Source of the DNA: JADJLQ01 sp034439915
Lineage (GTDB): Bacteria > Bacteroidota > Bacteroidia > Chitinophagales > Saprospiraceae
Direction: 5' to 3'
NCBI GenBank assembly: GCA_034439915.1
Contig: JAWXBI010000201.1
Location: 1-14,048 of the forward strand
Length of the DNA: 14,048 nucleotides
A program made the position numbers and the translations under genes. Below the pieces are notes generated by a model that did no database searches, was not told the origin of the DNA, and saw nothing but the letters and a program-made list of their open reading frames with translations. This document shows positions 1 to 7,904 of the stretch, one piece after another (positions within the stretch are counted from its first letter, which is position 1; each line of letters starts with the position of its first letter).

Positions 1-63
1 CCCCGCGGTTGCTTTAGGCGTCCCCGCGGTTGCTTTAGGCGTCCCCGCGGTTACTTTAGGCGT
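1..63. repeat. 21-bp tandem repeat, three full units
   Basis: Three consecutive 21-bp units begin at 1, 22 and 43. Units 1 and 2 are identical; unit 3 differs by one base (g to a at nt 53). A partial fourth unit (ccccgc) starts at 64 and runs into the inverted sequence described separately. The first unit starts at the window edge, so the true copy number is unknown. The unit is GC-rich and contains the palindrome ccgcgg. The array lies just beyond the 3' end of the minus-strand peptidase gene. There are no spacers, so it is a minisatellite and not a CRISPR array. Confidence 0.95.
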
Positions 64-75
64 CCCCGCCTAAAG
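54..75 (-). terminator. perfect 9-bp hairpin after the peptidase gene, possible transcription terminator
   Basis: On the minus strand CTTTAGGCG and CGCCTAAAG pair perfectly around the 4-nt loop GGGA, which fits the GNRA tetraloop pattern. The stem begins 7 nt after the TGA stop of the peptidase gene. No U-tract follows, so it is not a canonical intrinsic terminator. It could instead stabilise the 3' end of the mRNA. One arm is built from the 21-bp repeat and the other lies in the unique sequence next to it. Confidence 0.5.
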
Positions 76-82
76 GTTAAAC

Positions 83-3000
83 TCACCGCTGGATCACCAG
101 TTTTTCACGTCCCAGGTAAGCTCCGGACTGGATTTGAATAAAGTACATCCCTGCAGTCATATCAGCAGTGGAAATACTTAAGCGCATTTGATTTCCCGTC
201 GAGGGTTGTTTAAACGATTTGATCAATCTTCCATCCAGTGAAACAATTTTTACACGGAGTTCATTGGCTTTGGGTAAGTTGATGGTGCAATAAACCAGGT
301 CAGATGCAGGGTTTGGGAATACTTCCAGTTTTAAAGGAATAGTATTTACATCCCGGTTGGGAATGGTTAGCTGAGGTTCAACAATGGTGCCTTTTTCAAT
401 GGCTTCGGCGCATACCGACCCCAGGCCGTCAGCAGACACACAAGCTTCACTATTGTAATTAAACATATCCATGATCTCGAGGTCATCAATAAACCAACCG
501 GTGGCATTGCGGCTGTCATTGGAACCAAACCGGAACTGTAAATTGATTTCCTGATTGGTCAGTTCTTTCAGGTCTACATAAGTGGGTATAAAGGTTTTGG
601 AATCACCATAAAACGCTCTCAGTTCCGGTAAGGGAATCGCAAAATAGGAGAGGGGACCATTGTAGCCATTACGGAAAATTTTGGATCCAAGATCAGCATA
701 ACTGAAACCATCATTGGTCGAAACGCGTAAAATGCCTCCATCGAATGCATGCTGGATATTGTACCGGTGGTAAAACCGCATTACCGGTTTAGATATATTT
801 TTTATTTGGATCGGTTTGATCAGGTTGAGCAATTGGTCATTTTCTGAAGATTGGTTGGGTACAAACCAGCTTTTTTTACCACTGCGGGATACGACATCGG
901 TGAGTTCCCAAATACCCGATCCCTTCAACGCAAACACATCATAATTAAATTCAGTATTCTCCATACTATCTATAAAAACAGTTTTGGAAGCCAGAGATTT
1001 ACTGGATTGCAGGGTATAGGTAATTCCTATCGACGCCCCGGGCAACAATTCGTCCTGCCGATACGTCAGTTTTGAGCCGTCTGTTGCCAAACTTACATTG
1101 GACGAATTCAATTTGAAATTTGCCCCCATTGGAATGAGGTCGGTCACGACCACATTTTTCGCCGTCACTTTATTATCGTTGCGCACGACCAGGTTTACCT
1201 GAATATCTTCACCGGCCCGGATCGCCGGGGTCATCGATTTGGATATTTTGACCGTGGGTATACAAAACGGCGGTAGGTCAAAGGCCTGAATGCCGTCACT
1301 TCGATTGGTACCAGAGCCTTGCTGGGCACTAAACCCCAACCCCCTTCTCGCAAAAGCGTGCCAGATGATACATTGGTTTTGACTTTCGTACAAAAGTTCA
1401 TCCGCTTTTAATATCGCATTCCTGGCATCTATGAATCCGGGACTACAAGGTTGTAATCTCAACCCTTCAAACACCAAACGGATCGCCTTGTTATTGCCTC
1501 CGTTGCCGCGAAACAGATTAGGATCCCAGCCATGAGCTTTGGTCATTGCCCAATAAAGTTCCCACAACATCAGCGCCCAGATTTCTCCTAAGGCATGAGG
1601 CGTTTCGGTACTGAATATGTCCTCATAGGTCTGATTATTTATCCCAAAATCCAATGTGTATGGATATTTCCGGATACCCCGGCCTGTGACGGCTTGCTGG
1701 ATAGGAAAGGTGCCTATACCTTGAGCCGTATTTTCATTGTCACCGGGTTTAACCGTAGTCACCAATGCAAAAAAGTCACTCCATCCTTCACCCATTTGTT
1801 CATCGTTATTCAGACAGGATGAATTGGAAGGCCCCCCTGCTAAACGAAGGGAGATCCCATGCCCATATTCGTGTGCAATGATACCATTGTCAAAAGAACC
1901 ATCTTTTTCCAACGATCCATTGGTTGCCGGAGCCTGGAATACTACGGTGATGATATTGATATTTTGTTTGAGAAAATTTCCATCAACAGAACCTACCGAC
2001 AATACCGGAATCGTCACGGTGCAGGGTGCAGGGACCACAGACCCCATCGTAATCGGCGTGTTTTCATAGTTGCTTACAATAACAGCTATAGCCCCTGCTG
2101 CCTGAGCAAAACAAGCTTTTTCCTGGAAAAAACAATCCCCACGGTCAATTAATGCAATCTTACCTTTTACAGCAGCGGCATTGGTAAAGGTTTTACAGCC
2201 CAGAGTAGGTGTTGAAGTCCCATCGGAAACCAATACCAATTTTCCGGTCAGCGGAGATTGGGAAATCTTTGGTCCGAAATCCGCTTCTCCAGTTTCGAAC
2301 TCATTAGCTAAACTGGCTGGTTCGGATACCCTCAATAATTTTGATCCGGTAACATTCCATATAAACATACGCATACGGCCATTGGTACCATCTGCAGGAG
2401 CTAAAAAATCCGCATTGTTCCGATACCTGGCACTGGTGGCCCCATATTGAGCAAGTGCAATCACCCGGTCATTTCCTTTGCCTTTGCCACTGATATTTTT
2501 CGTTTGAAAATTTCCCGCTTCCTCTGTAAACCCATATTGATAGGCAAAATCATGCATGATATTATTCATGTAAAATAAGTTGACTACCGCAGCATCTTTA
2601 TTGGATACGATCGTGCCATTTGGATTATAGGGAAAATCAAATATCAATGATGCACCACCATTGGGTTCATCATTGGAAGAGATGAAATTGGTGTCGAGGT
2701 CAGCGAAAGCATGGGTATTGTTTCCCTGGGTACTGGTATACTTGGTGGTCCCGTCATCGTGCCAGCCCAATGGAGAAGCTATCGGATCAGAAGGGTCAGT
2801 CACCAGAGACGAGGAACCTGCATTGGGTGCACTCAGGGGCAAAGCCCATACCCGGTATTGAATGGCTTGCGGCTTTACCGGTAAATAATTAAAGGAGGCA
2901 CTATTTTCGAATTCATTATTTTTTAAATCTGTAACCGTATGGGTTGGACTGTAACAGGACAACGTCATGTTCGTGCGCTGGTCGATTTGACCGGTTGTGG

Positions 3001-3589
3001 AGTGGATATAATTATTCCAATAATCTCCCGACGTTTCATGGATGCCTATTTTCCAATATAATATCAGTTGATTTTGGCTGCTCAGTTTATAGAGTAGTTG
3101 AGCGGGGATATCGTCTAGCACATCGGCCGGCTTTTTGAATTTATACCGATGACCAGGTGCAGCCTCTATTAAAACCGGAGCAGATCGCAGCGGGTTAGGC
3201 CCGGTAGACCGGGTGATTGCAGTGATCACCGCTTCACTTACTTCGGTGGTTGGTTGGGTTTGGGCTATCTTATCCCGCACCTGGGTGACCAGTCGATCGG
3301 CGTTTGCTGCGACGATAGTAGTCTGTTTAAATACAAAGTTGAGAATGGCATTTTCTATTGGTAACCCATTTAGCCTTTGCTGGGCATAAACATAGTGCAA
3401 ACCTGTCGAGACATCTTCATAACTATCGGTAATCGCCAGGTCACTGATATCTGCCGGATCAAACCTCAGGCCAGTCTTGCCGGCTTCCAGGTGTTGCCGG
3501 ATCAAAGCCTGGTAATCCTGACTGTTGACGGCCACACTAAAACAGATCGGGAGAATACACCAACTAAACCTTTTAGTAAAATCACTCAT
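83..3589 (-). CDS. secreted M36 (fungalysin-type) zinc metallopeptidase with PA domain and T9SS sorting domain
   Basis: An 1168-residue exported protease. Residues 1-23 form a signal peptide (KR, then a hydrophobic run ending VNS before QDYQ). Residues about 45-95 resemble the fungalysin/thermolysin propeptide (FTP) motif and should form part of an inhibitory prodomain. The M36 catalytic domain spans about 215-775. It carries the zinc motif HEYGH at 573-577, with E601 in EGWSD as third ligand, 24 residues on. A protease-associated (PA) domain is inserted at about 440-550, just before the active site. It is followed by a DUF11-like beta domain (about 778-865), a region with jelly-roll-like patterns (about 870-1045) and a type A T9SS C-terminal sorting domain (about 1085-1168, with FPNPASD and GMYFIQI). 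The sorting domain implies export through the outer membrane and surface anchoring or release. By family it degrades extracellular protein for nutrition; the exact substrate is not visible. It is a single gene, divergent from the methyltransferase gene. Confidence 0.95.
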   Translation of the reverse strand: MSDFTKRFSWCILPICFSVAVNSQDYQALIRQHLEAGKTGLRFDPADISDLAITDSYEDVSTGLHYVYAQQRLNGLPIENAILNFVFKQTTIVAANADRLVTQVRDKIAQTQPTTEVSEAVITAITRSTGPNPLRSAPVLIEAAPGHRYKFKKPADVLDDIPAQLLYKLSSQNQLILYWKIGIHETSGDYWNNYIHSTTGQIDQRTNMTLSCYSPTHTVTDLKNNEFENSASFNYLPVKPQAIQYRVWALPLSAPNAGSSSLVTDPSDPIASPLGWHDDGTTKYTSTQGNNTHAFADLDTNFISSNDEPNGGASLIFDFPYNPNGTIVSNKDAAVVNLFYMNNIMHDFAYQYGFTEEAGNFQTKNISGKGKGNDRVIALAQYGATSARYRNNADFLAPADGTNGRMRMFIWNVTGSKLLRVSEPASLANEFETGEADFGPKISQSPLTGKLVLVSDGTSTPTLGCKTFTNAAAVKGKIALIDRGDCFFQEKACFAQAAGAIAVIVSNYENTPITMGSVVPAPCTVTIPVLSVGSVDGNFLKQNINIITVVFQAPATNGSLEKDGSFDNGIIAHEYGHGISLRLAGGPSNSSCLNNDEQMGEGWSDFFALVTTVKPGDNENTAQGIGTFPIQQAVTGRGIRKYPYTLDFGINNQTYEDIFSTETPHALGEIWALMLWELYWAMTKAHGWDPNLFRGNGGNNKAIRLVFEGLRLQPCSPGFIDARNAILKADELLYESQNQCIIWHAFARRGLGFSAQQGSGTNRSDGIQAFDLPPFCIPTVKISKSMTPAIRAGEDIQVNLVVRNDNKVTAKNVVVTDLIPMGANFKLNSSNVSLATDGSKLTYRQDELLPGASIGITYTLQSSKSLASKTVFIDSMENTEFNYDVFALKGSGIWELTDVVSRSGKKSWFVPNQSSENDQLLNLIKPIQIKNISKPVMRFYHRYNIQHAFDGGILRVSTNDGFSYADLGSKIFRNGYNGPLSYFAIPLPELRAFYGDSKTFIPTYVDLKELTNQEINLQFRFGSNDSRNATGWFIDDLEIMDMFNYNSEACVSADGLGSVCAEAIEKGTIVEPQLTIPNRDVNTIPLKLEVFPNPASDLVYCTINLPKANELRVKIVSLDGRLIKSFKQPSTGNQMRLSISTADMTAGMYFIQIQSGAYLGREKLVIQR

Positions 3590-3611
3590 GAAAATCGTAG
3601 TTTTATACCTA

Positions 3612-3645
3612 CAAAAGTATTGAATAAACCTTCTAATGAAGAAAC
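3612..3645 (-). promoter_or_regulatory. candidate Bacteroidota-type promoter for the M36 peptidase
   Basis: On the minus strand TACTTTTG (3619-3612) is an exact match to the Bacteroidota -7 element TAnnTTTG. About 21 bp further upstream lies TTTC (3644-3641), a weak version of the -33 TTTG box. Transcription would start near 3605, giving a leader of about 16 nt before the ATG at 3589. The -7 match and spacing are seen in the sequence; promoter activity is inferred. Confidence 0.45.
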
Positions 3646-3698
3646 TACTTATGTGGTGTCAAAGTTGTTAAATCGTCGATGTAAATTAAGCTAATATT

Positions 3699-4448
3699 TT
3701 GTTAAATAATAAGGGTCAGGTCATTTATGGGAAACATCCTGTCTTGGAGGCTTTGAAGGAAGAGGTCCCGATTGAAAAAATTATTCTTTTGCAGGGTACC
3801 CACGGTGAATTGGAAAAAACATTGCGTGAATGGTGTCGTGAAAAATCGATCCCGTTACAACAGGTCCCTAAAGAAGTATTATACAAAATGACCAATGGCA
3901 ATAACCACCAGGGGGTGGCTGCCATCATCTCCCCACTGGAATATCAGGACCTGGGTGGTTTGTTGCCTTTAATTCTGGCTCAGGATCGGGTACCACTCTT
4001 TATATTATTGGATCGGATTACCGATGTGCGTAATCTCGGTGCCATTGCCCGCAGCGCTGAATTATTGGGTGCAGATGCGATTATTGTTTCCGCAAAAAAC
4101 AGGGCAAGGATTGATGAAGAAGCGATTAAAGTCTCCGCTGGTGCTCTTTTAAAATTAGCTGTATGCAGAGAAAGCAGCCTGATGGCCGCGATGGATTTAT
4201 TGCATCAGCATGGGATCAAAATTGCTGCGGCGGATTCAAAACGGGGAACACCTATTCAACAAATAGATTTTACCGGACCCATTGCTTTAGTACTGGGTTC
4301 GGAAGATGAAGGGGTACATCCTACGTTATTGGAAAAATCGGATTACCGCTTTCAGATACCTCAGGTTGGTACGCTGGATTCATTTAATGTTTCTGTAGCT
4401 GCTGGTATCTGTTTGTATGAAATTTATAATCAACGTTATAAATCGTAA
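3699..4448 (+). CDS. rlmB: 23S rRNA (guanosine-2'-O-)-methyltransferase RlmB-like, SpoU/TrmH family
   Basis: A 249-residue SPOUT methyltransferase that uses S-adenosylmethionine to methylate a ribose 2'-OH in rRNA; the RlmB subgroup modifies a guanosine of 23S rRNA. The N-terminal substrate-binding domain starts with VIYGKHPVLEAL (8-19). Motif 1 is DRITDVRNLGAIARSA (105-120), with N112 and R118. Motif 2 is ALVLGSEDEG (196-205). Motif 3 is LDSFNVSVAAGICLYE (226-241), where the usual SLN is SFN. Together they make the trefoil-knot cofactor site, and length is normal. The start is TTG at 3699: an in-frame TAA lies at 3687-3689 and no ATG or GTG occurs before the conserved YGKHPV. No Shine-Dalgarno is seen. 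First of three plus-strand genes. RlmB rather than another TrmH paralogue is the likely but unproven assignment. Confidence 0.9.
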   Translation: MLNNKGQVIYGKHPVLEALKEEVPIEKIILLQGTHGELEKTLREWCREKSIPLQQVPKEVLYKMTNGNNHQGVAAIISPLEYQDLGGLLPLILAQDRVPLFILLDRITDVRNLGAIARSAELLGADAIIVSAKNRARIDEEAIKVSAGALLKLAVCRESSLMAAMDLLHQHGIKIAAADSKRGTPIQQIDFTGPIALVLGSEDEGVHPTLLEKSDYRFQIPQVGTLDSFNVSVAAGICLYEIYNQRYKS

Positions 4449-4522
4449 GATTACCCGACGATACGATAATGACCGACTTTCTGTTTTGAAAAAAAATAAA
4501 CCCCTCATAATTTAATTTAACC

Positions 4523-5470
4523 ATGAAATTTCAGTCTTTTTTTAAAATTAACCTGGTATTGTCTTTATTGGTATGGGCATCCTGCAGTACCAATAAAAAT
4601 TTAGCCAAGGCCCAGGATAATGCAGCCGCAACCTATCAACCACTGGACAAATCCCTGCTTTGGGAAATCTCTGGCAACGGTCTAAAAACTTCCTCCTACC
4701 TTTTTGGTACCATCCACCTGATTGGTAAAGACGATTTTTTCTTCCCCAAAACATTGGAAGATAAAATCAAATTAACCGAACGCGCCACGTTTGAAATTGA
4801 TATGGACGAAATGTCCTCAATGGAGTCCATGTTTAAAATCATCGGCAAAGCTTTTATGAAAGATGGCCTGACCCTGAAAGAGCTGGTTACGGAAAAGGAA
4901 TACCAGGCTATTGAAACCCATTTTAAGGACAAGGGACTTCCGCTTCAGCTCTTGGACCGCATGAAACCGATGCTGCTGGCGACCTTTGCTTCTATGGATA
5001 TGGGTGACGGGGGTATGGCGGACACCAAATCCTATGAAATGGAAATTTTTGCAAAAGTAAATGAACAAAATAAACCGTCTGAAGGACTTGAATCGGTAGA
5101 GGATCAACTGGCTTTATTTGACAGCATTCCCTATAAAGCACAGGCGCAGATGCTGGTTGAAAGCATCAAAGCATCCAATAAAGAAAATGAGGAATACAAA
5201 ATGTTGATCGATCTTTATAAAAAGCAGGATATCGAAACCCTGGCCAAAGTATCCGTAGATGAAAAAGACTCCGGTATCGGAGGTTATGAAGACCTCTTTC
5301 TTTACCAACGCAATAAAAACTGGATACCCCATTTCGTCCGGATGATGAGCGAAAAATCGACTTTTTTTGCTGTGGGAGCCGGCCACCTCGGAGGCCCTAA
5401 AGGCGTCATAAATTTATTAAAAAATGCTGGTTATAAGGTAGTCCCGGTAAAGATGGGATTAGGAGCTTGA
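4523..5470 (+). CDS. TraB/GumN family lipoprotein
   Basis: A 315-residue protein with a lipoprotein signal: MKFQSFFKIN, then a hydrophobic stretch ending WAS-C21, followed by STNKN. The lipobox has W at -3, within the looser Bacteroidota pattern, so membrane anchoring through C21 is likely. The mature part is a TraB/GumN domain. It begins at LLWEISGNGLKTSSYLFGTIH, with the family signature GTIH at 62-65. GLES at 188-191 is the second conserved block, and VGAGHLGGPKG at 285-295 with a following hydrophobic helix is the C-terminal signature. The conserved GTIH and GAGH histidines suit the metal-dependent peptidase activity proposed for relatives such as animal Tiki. The bacterial role is unknown. 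It sits 74 nt after rlmB and 42 nt before the PLP enzyme, and may be co-transcribed with them. The family call is firm; enzymatic activity is inferred. Confidence 0.9.
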   Translation: MKFQSFFKINLVLSLLVWASCSTNKNLAKAQDNAAATYQPLDKSLLWEISGNGLKTSSYLFGTIHLIGKDDFFFPKTLEDKIKLTERATFEIDMDEMSSMESMFKIIGKAFMKDGLTLKELVTEKEYQAIETHFKDKGLPLQLLDRMKPMLLATFASMDMGDGGMADTKSYEMEIFAKVNEQNKPSEGLESVEDQLALFDSIPYKAQAQMLVESIKASNKENEEYKMLIDLYKKQDIETLAKVSVDEKDSGIGGYEDLFLYQRNKNWIPHFVRMMSEKSTFFAVGAGHLGGPKGVINLLKNAGYKVVPVKMGLGA

Positions 5471-5512
5471 TGACCAGCTACCCGGGTTGACAGATCATTT
5501 AAATTTTTTTCG

Positions 5513-6652
5513 ATGGCAAAATATCACCGAGATACGGAAACAATTCACCAGGGTCATAAACCGGATGAAACTTATGGCGCAGTTTCCATGCCCATTATCC
5601 TATCCACTACCTTTGAACGGGGTGTAGAAGGGCAGTTTTTGGAGGGCAGGGACATCTATGCTCGTAGCTCCAATCCTAATCGCCGGGCACTGGAATCCAA
5701 ATTAGCTGCCCTGGAAGGAGGATCATTTGCAGCTGCTTTCTCTTCAGGGCAGGCTGCAACCATGAGCATTTTTCACGCTCTTGGCCATGGTGCTCATGTC
5801 ATCCTGCCGGATGATATTTATTATGGGACACGGGTGATGATAGAAATATTGTACCAGCGATGGGGATTGGAATATTCGACCGTTGATATGACTGACCCAG
5901 ACCTGGTTCGGAACAGCCTCAAATCCAATACCCGTTTGATCTGGATAGAATCTCCATCTAATCCTGCGTTGAAAATTACCGATATTAAAGGCATCGTTTC
6001 GTTGGCCAAATCAAAAAACATACTTACTGCTTGTGACAACACCTGGGCCAGTTCCTATTTCACTCAGCCCCTGACCCTAGGTGTGGACCTGGTCATGCAC
6101 TCCAGCACCAAGTATTTTGGAGGTCACAGTGATGTCACAGGAGGTTGTGTCATTTCCAATGAAGCACTCCAACAGGGTCTGTTGATCAGGGAATTTCAGA
6201 CGCTTGGCGGAGCAGTCCCATCCGCTTTTGATTGTTGGTTGTTGTACCGCAGTCTGGCCACTTATCCCCTCCGTATGAAGGTACATAGTGAAAACGCCCT
6301 GAAACTTGCCCAATATCTGGAGTCGCATCCGGGGATCGAACAGGTGTATTATCCCGGATTAAAATCCAATAAATATCATGCACTGGCTACACGTCAAATG
6401 CAGGGAGGATATGGTGGAATGTTGTCTATCCTCGTTAAAGGGGGGGCAAAAGAAACCTTGCAATTGGCATCCCACCTCAAACTGATTACCCATGCAACCA
6501 GCCTGGGGGGAGTTGAAAGTCTGGTGGACCACCGCCAGTCCGCAGAAGGTGCCCACAGCATGAGCCCTCCCAACTTATTGAGGGTTTCTGTCGGCATTGA
6601 AAATATAGAGGACCTGATCCATGATTTTGAACAGGCTTTAATAACAATTTAA
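5513..6652 (+). CDS. PLP-dependent Cys/Met metabolism enzyme (cystathionine gamma-synthase/lyase family)
   Basis: A 379-residue cytosolic fold-type I PLP enzyme, full length for the family. Y49 and R51 in YARSSNPN match residues that bind the cofactor phosphate of the neighbouring subunit. SSGQAA (77-82) is the phosphate loop. D175 in CDNTWAS contacts the pyridine nitrogen. K200 in HSSTKYFGGHSD is the Schiff-base lysine. TSLGG (329-333) and R357 in NLLRVSVG bind the substrate carboxylate. The family covers cystathionine gamma-synthase, cystathionine beta- and gamma-lyase and methionine gamma-lyase, which interconvert cysteine, homocysteine and methionine precursors. Sequence reading alone does not separate these, so no symbol is given. 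The HxxTxxIHxGxxPD start and IENIEDLI ending are typical. It starts with ATG 42 nt after the TraB/GumN gene and is the last plus-strand gene of the cluster. Confidence 0.92.
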   Translation: MAKYHRDTETIHQGHKPDETYGAVSMPIILSTTFERGVEGQFLEGRDIYARSSNPNRRALESKLAALEGGSFAAAFSSGQAATMSIFHALGHGAHVILPDDIYYGTRVMIEILYQRWGLEYSTVDMTDPDLVRNSLKSNTRLIWIESPSNPALKITDIKGIVSLAKSKNILTACDNTWASSYFTQPLTLGVDLVMHSSTKYFGGHSDVTGGCVISNEALQQGLLIREFQTLGGAVPSAFDCWLLYRSLATYPLRMKVHSENALKLAQYLESHPGIEQVYYPGLKSNKYHALATRQMQGGYGGMLSILVKGGAKETLQLASHLKLITHATSLGGVESLVDHRQSAEGAHSMSPPNLLRVSVGIENIEDLIHDFEQALITI

Positions 6653-6752
6653 ACAAATTTTTTCATTGACCATTTTCTCTACGTACACAGCGCGGAGTAC
6701 AATTTTTGCGATTTGGATGTGGGTTGAAATTTAGGGCTTCTTTATTTGTCCT

Positions 6753-7298
6753 TTAAATTGATTTGGGCAGGAAATAAATATAATCCAGATGACGGGATGT
6801 TCTGTGCAATACGATCAGGTATTCGTTAATCTTGGGGACGTATTCTATCCAGAAATCTTCATGAATTTTCTTTAACAAAGAGATCGATTTTCGAACTAAC
6901 AAAAATACTTTGTGATTATATGCGGTGAAGCAGGTGCAGAACATATTCGTATTTAACGAAAAAGGAATTTCCAGGACATACATGACCAGTTGCAACACCT
7001 GCTTTTTGTCCTTGCAAACCTTTTCAAATTGATTGATACGCTTGTGGCAGGCGCTCAACATCTTGGCCATCTGCAATTCTTCCGAATAACTGCGGTATGA
7101 CTTGGTGAACAAGTGATCTAAATCGGCTTTGGCTGCTTCAAACAACTCTTCCCTGGCAAATTCCTGATTGGTATAATTGGCAAACAGAAAGTCGTGAAAC
7201 TCTTTGCTTTTTTGTGCTGCCTTTAAAACAAGCTTCTCCAACTCGTTTTTCGATAAGCTGAGGATGGCCTCTTTTACTGCCTGGTCAACTTTTGCCAT
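6753..7298 (-). CDS. hypothetical protein, alpha-helical, 181 aa
   Basis: An intact frame from ATG (MAKVDQAVKEAILSLS) to TAA. There is no signal peptide or clear membrane span. The protein is rich in Lys, Glu and Leu and looks helical throughout. The first 30 residues read as amphipathic helices (LSKNELEKLVLKAAQ), and 85-112 as another (KRINQFEKVCKDKKQVLQLVMYVLE). A pair of cysteines sits in MFCTCF (119-124), and aromatic residues cluster near the C-terminus. The pattern resembles the uncharacterised Bacteroidota family DUF6155, but I cannot confirm this. It lies 38 nt downstream of a broken small gene on the same strand and converges with the PLP enzyme gene across a 100-nt gap. The function is unknown. 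Confidence 0.7.
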   Translation of the reverse strand: MAKVDQAVKEAILSLSKNELEKLVLKAAQKSKEFHDFLFANYTNQEFAREELFEAAKADLDHLFTKSYRSYSEELQMAKMLSACHKRINQFEKVCKDKKQVLQLVMYVLEIPFSLNTNMFCTCFTAYNHKVFLLVRKSISLLKKIHEDFWIEYVPKINEYLIVLHRTSRHLDYIYFLPKSI

Positions 7299-7336
7299 GT
7301 TTGATTTGTTCTTTAGTTTTTGTTATCAACTTGCCC

Positions 7337-7685
7337 TCATACGAATTCTTTAAAATATGTTGCCGGCGTGTTTCTGCTTGCTGCAAAGCCTGGGCAATGA
7401 TTTTCTTCTATTGCCTTAAGCATATCATGATAACTAACTCCAACAAGCTTTCCCATTTCAGATTCCGGTCTCCAATGGATAGTTAAAATTGTGGGCAAGC
7501 TTTCTCATATTCCCTCCATTCTCAGATTGAGCTTCAAAGAGTTTCTTGACAACATCACTTGCAATCTCCAGGGTTTCCGTGATTGTTGTTCGGCATTGCC
7601 CTATTAGTCCTTGTATATGAGCGTTAGTTGGTAGGTAAATAACTTCAGGTAGCTTCTTTAAATGAATTAGGATCGTGCCTTCCAA
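7337..7685 (-). pseudogene. small frameshifted gene remnant, unknown family
   Basis: Two minus-strand reading frames look like one gene broken by a shift. The first (7685 to 7458) begins at TTG with no upstream room (TAA immediately before). It encodes 75 residues including HIQGLIGQCRTTITETLEIA and SENGGNMRKL, then stops. A second frame, +1 relative to it, reads WRPESEMGKLVGVSYHDML, then KAIEENHC and TPATYFKEFV, and ends at TGA 7337-7339. An internal ATG at 7456 could start a 39-residue protein from the second frame alone. Both parts have protein-like composition and good codon periodicity, which favours a recent indel near 7470-7490. Alternatively they are two overlapping mini-genes. I do not recognise the family. 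Confidence 0.5.
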
Positions 7686-7766
7686 TTATAGTGATTGTGA
7701 GTTGCAAATTACGGCTTTATCAGGAAAAATATTGTCAGGAGCTTATCCGAATGACCGATCTCGTTT

Positions 7767-7877
7767 GGGCTTTACGTTCGTGCATGAAATCGAAGCACAA
7801 AAGTCGAATTTATTAATAAAGTTCAATCGAAGCACAAAAGTTGTTTTTTGCACCTCTGCCGTCCTTCCGCAAATGCC
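7767..7877. repeat. imperfect dyad with internal 17-bp direct repeats and a central palindrome
   Basis: Non-coding sequence between two broken genes. The outer arms are gggctttacg (7767-7776) against cgcaaatgcc (7868-7877), which pair imperfectly. Inside them gtgca (7780-7784) pairs with tgcac (7849-7853). Within these lies a perfect 17-bp direct repeat, aatcgaagcacaaaagt, at 7788-7804 and 7825-7841. Between the two copies is the exact 12-bp palindrome tttattaataaa (7809-7820), extended by gaa/ttc with one bulged base. The layered symmetry is like that of a recombination site or a folding non-coding element. Integron attC sites have similar size and imperfect pairing, but I see no clear core boxes, so function is open. 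Confidence 0.75.
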
Positions 7878-7904
7878 TTGCTCGTAGTAGTTCTTTGTTC
7901 GTGT

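Noticed and set aside
1..63. Short tandem repeats as a CRISPR array
   Set aside because: The units are directly adjacent with no spacers, and no cas gene is present.
5477..5508. acccgggt palindrome and later T-run as terminator between the TraB/GumN and PLP genes
   Set aside because: The palindrome is too short and has no loop, and the T-run is distant. The genes are close enough to be co-transcribed.
6653..6752. Bidirectional terminator between the converging PLP and hypothetical genes
   Set aside because: The only pairing seen (gtac repeated near 6680-6702) is 4 bp, too weak to call.
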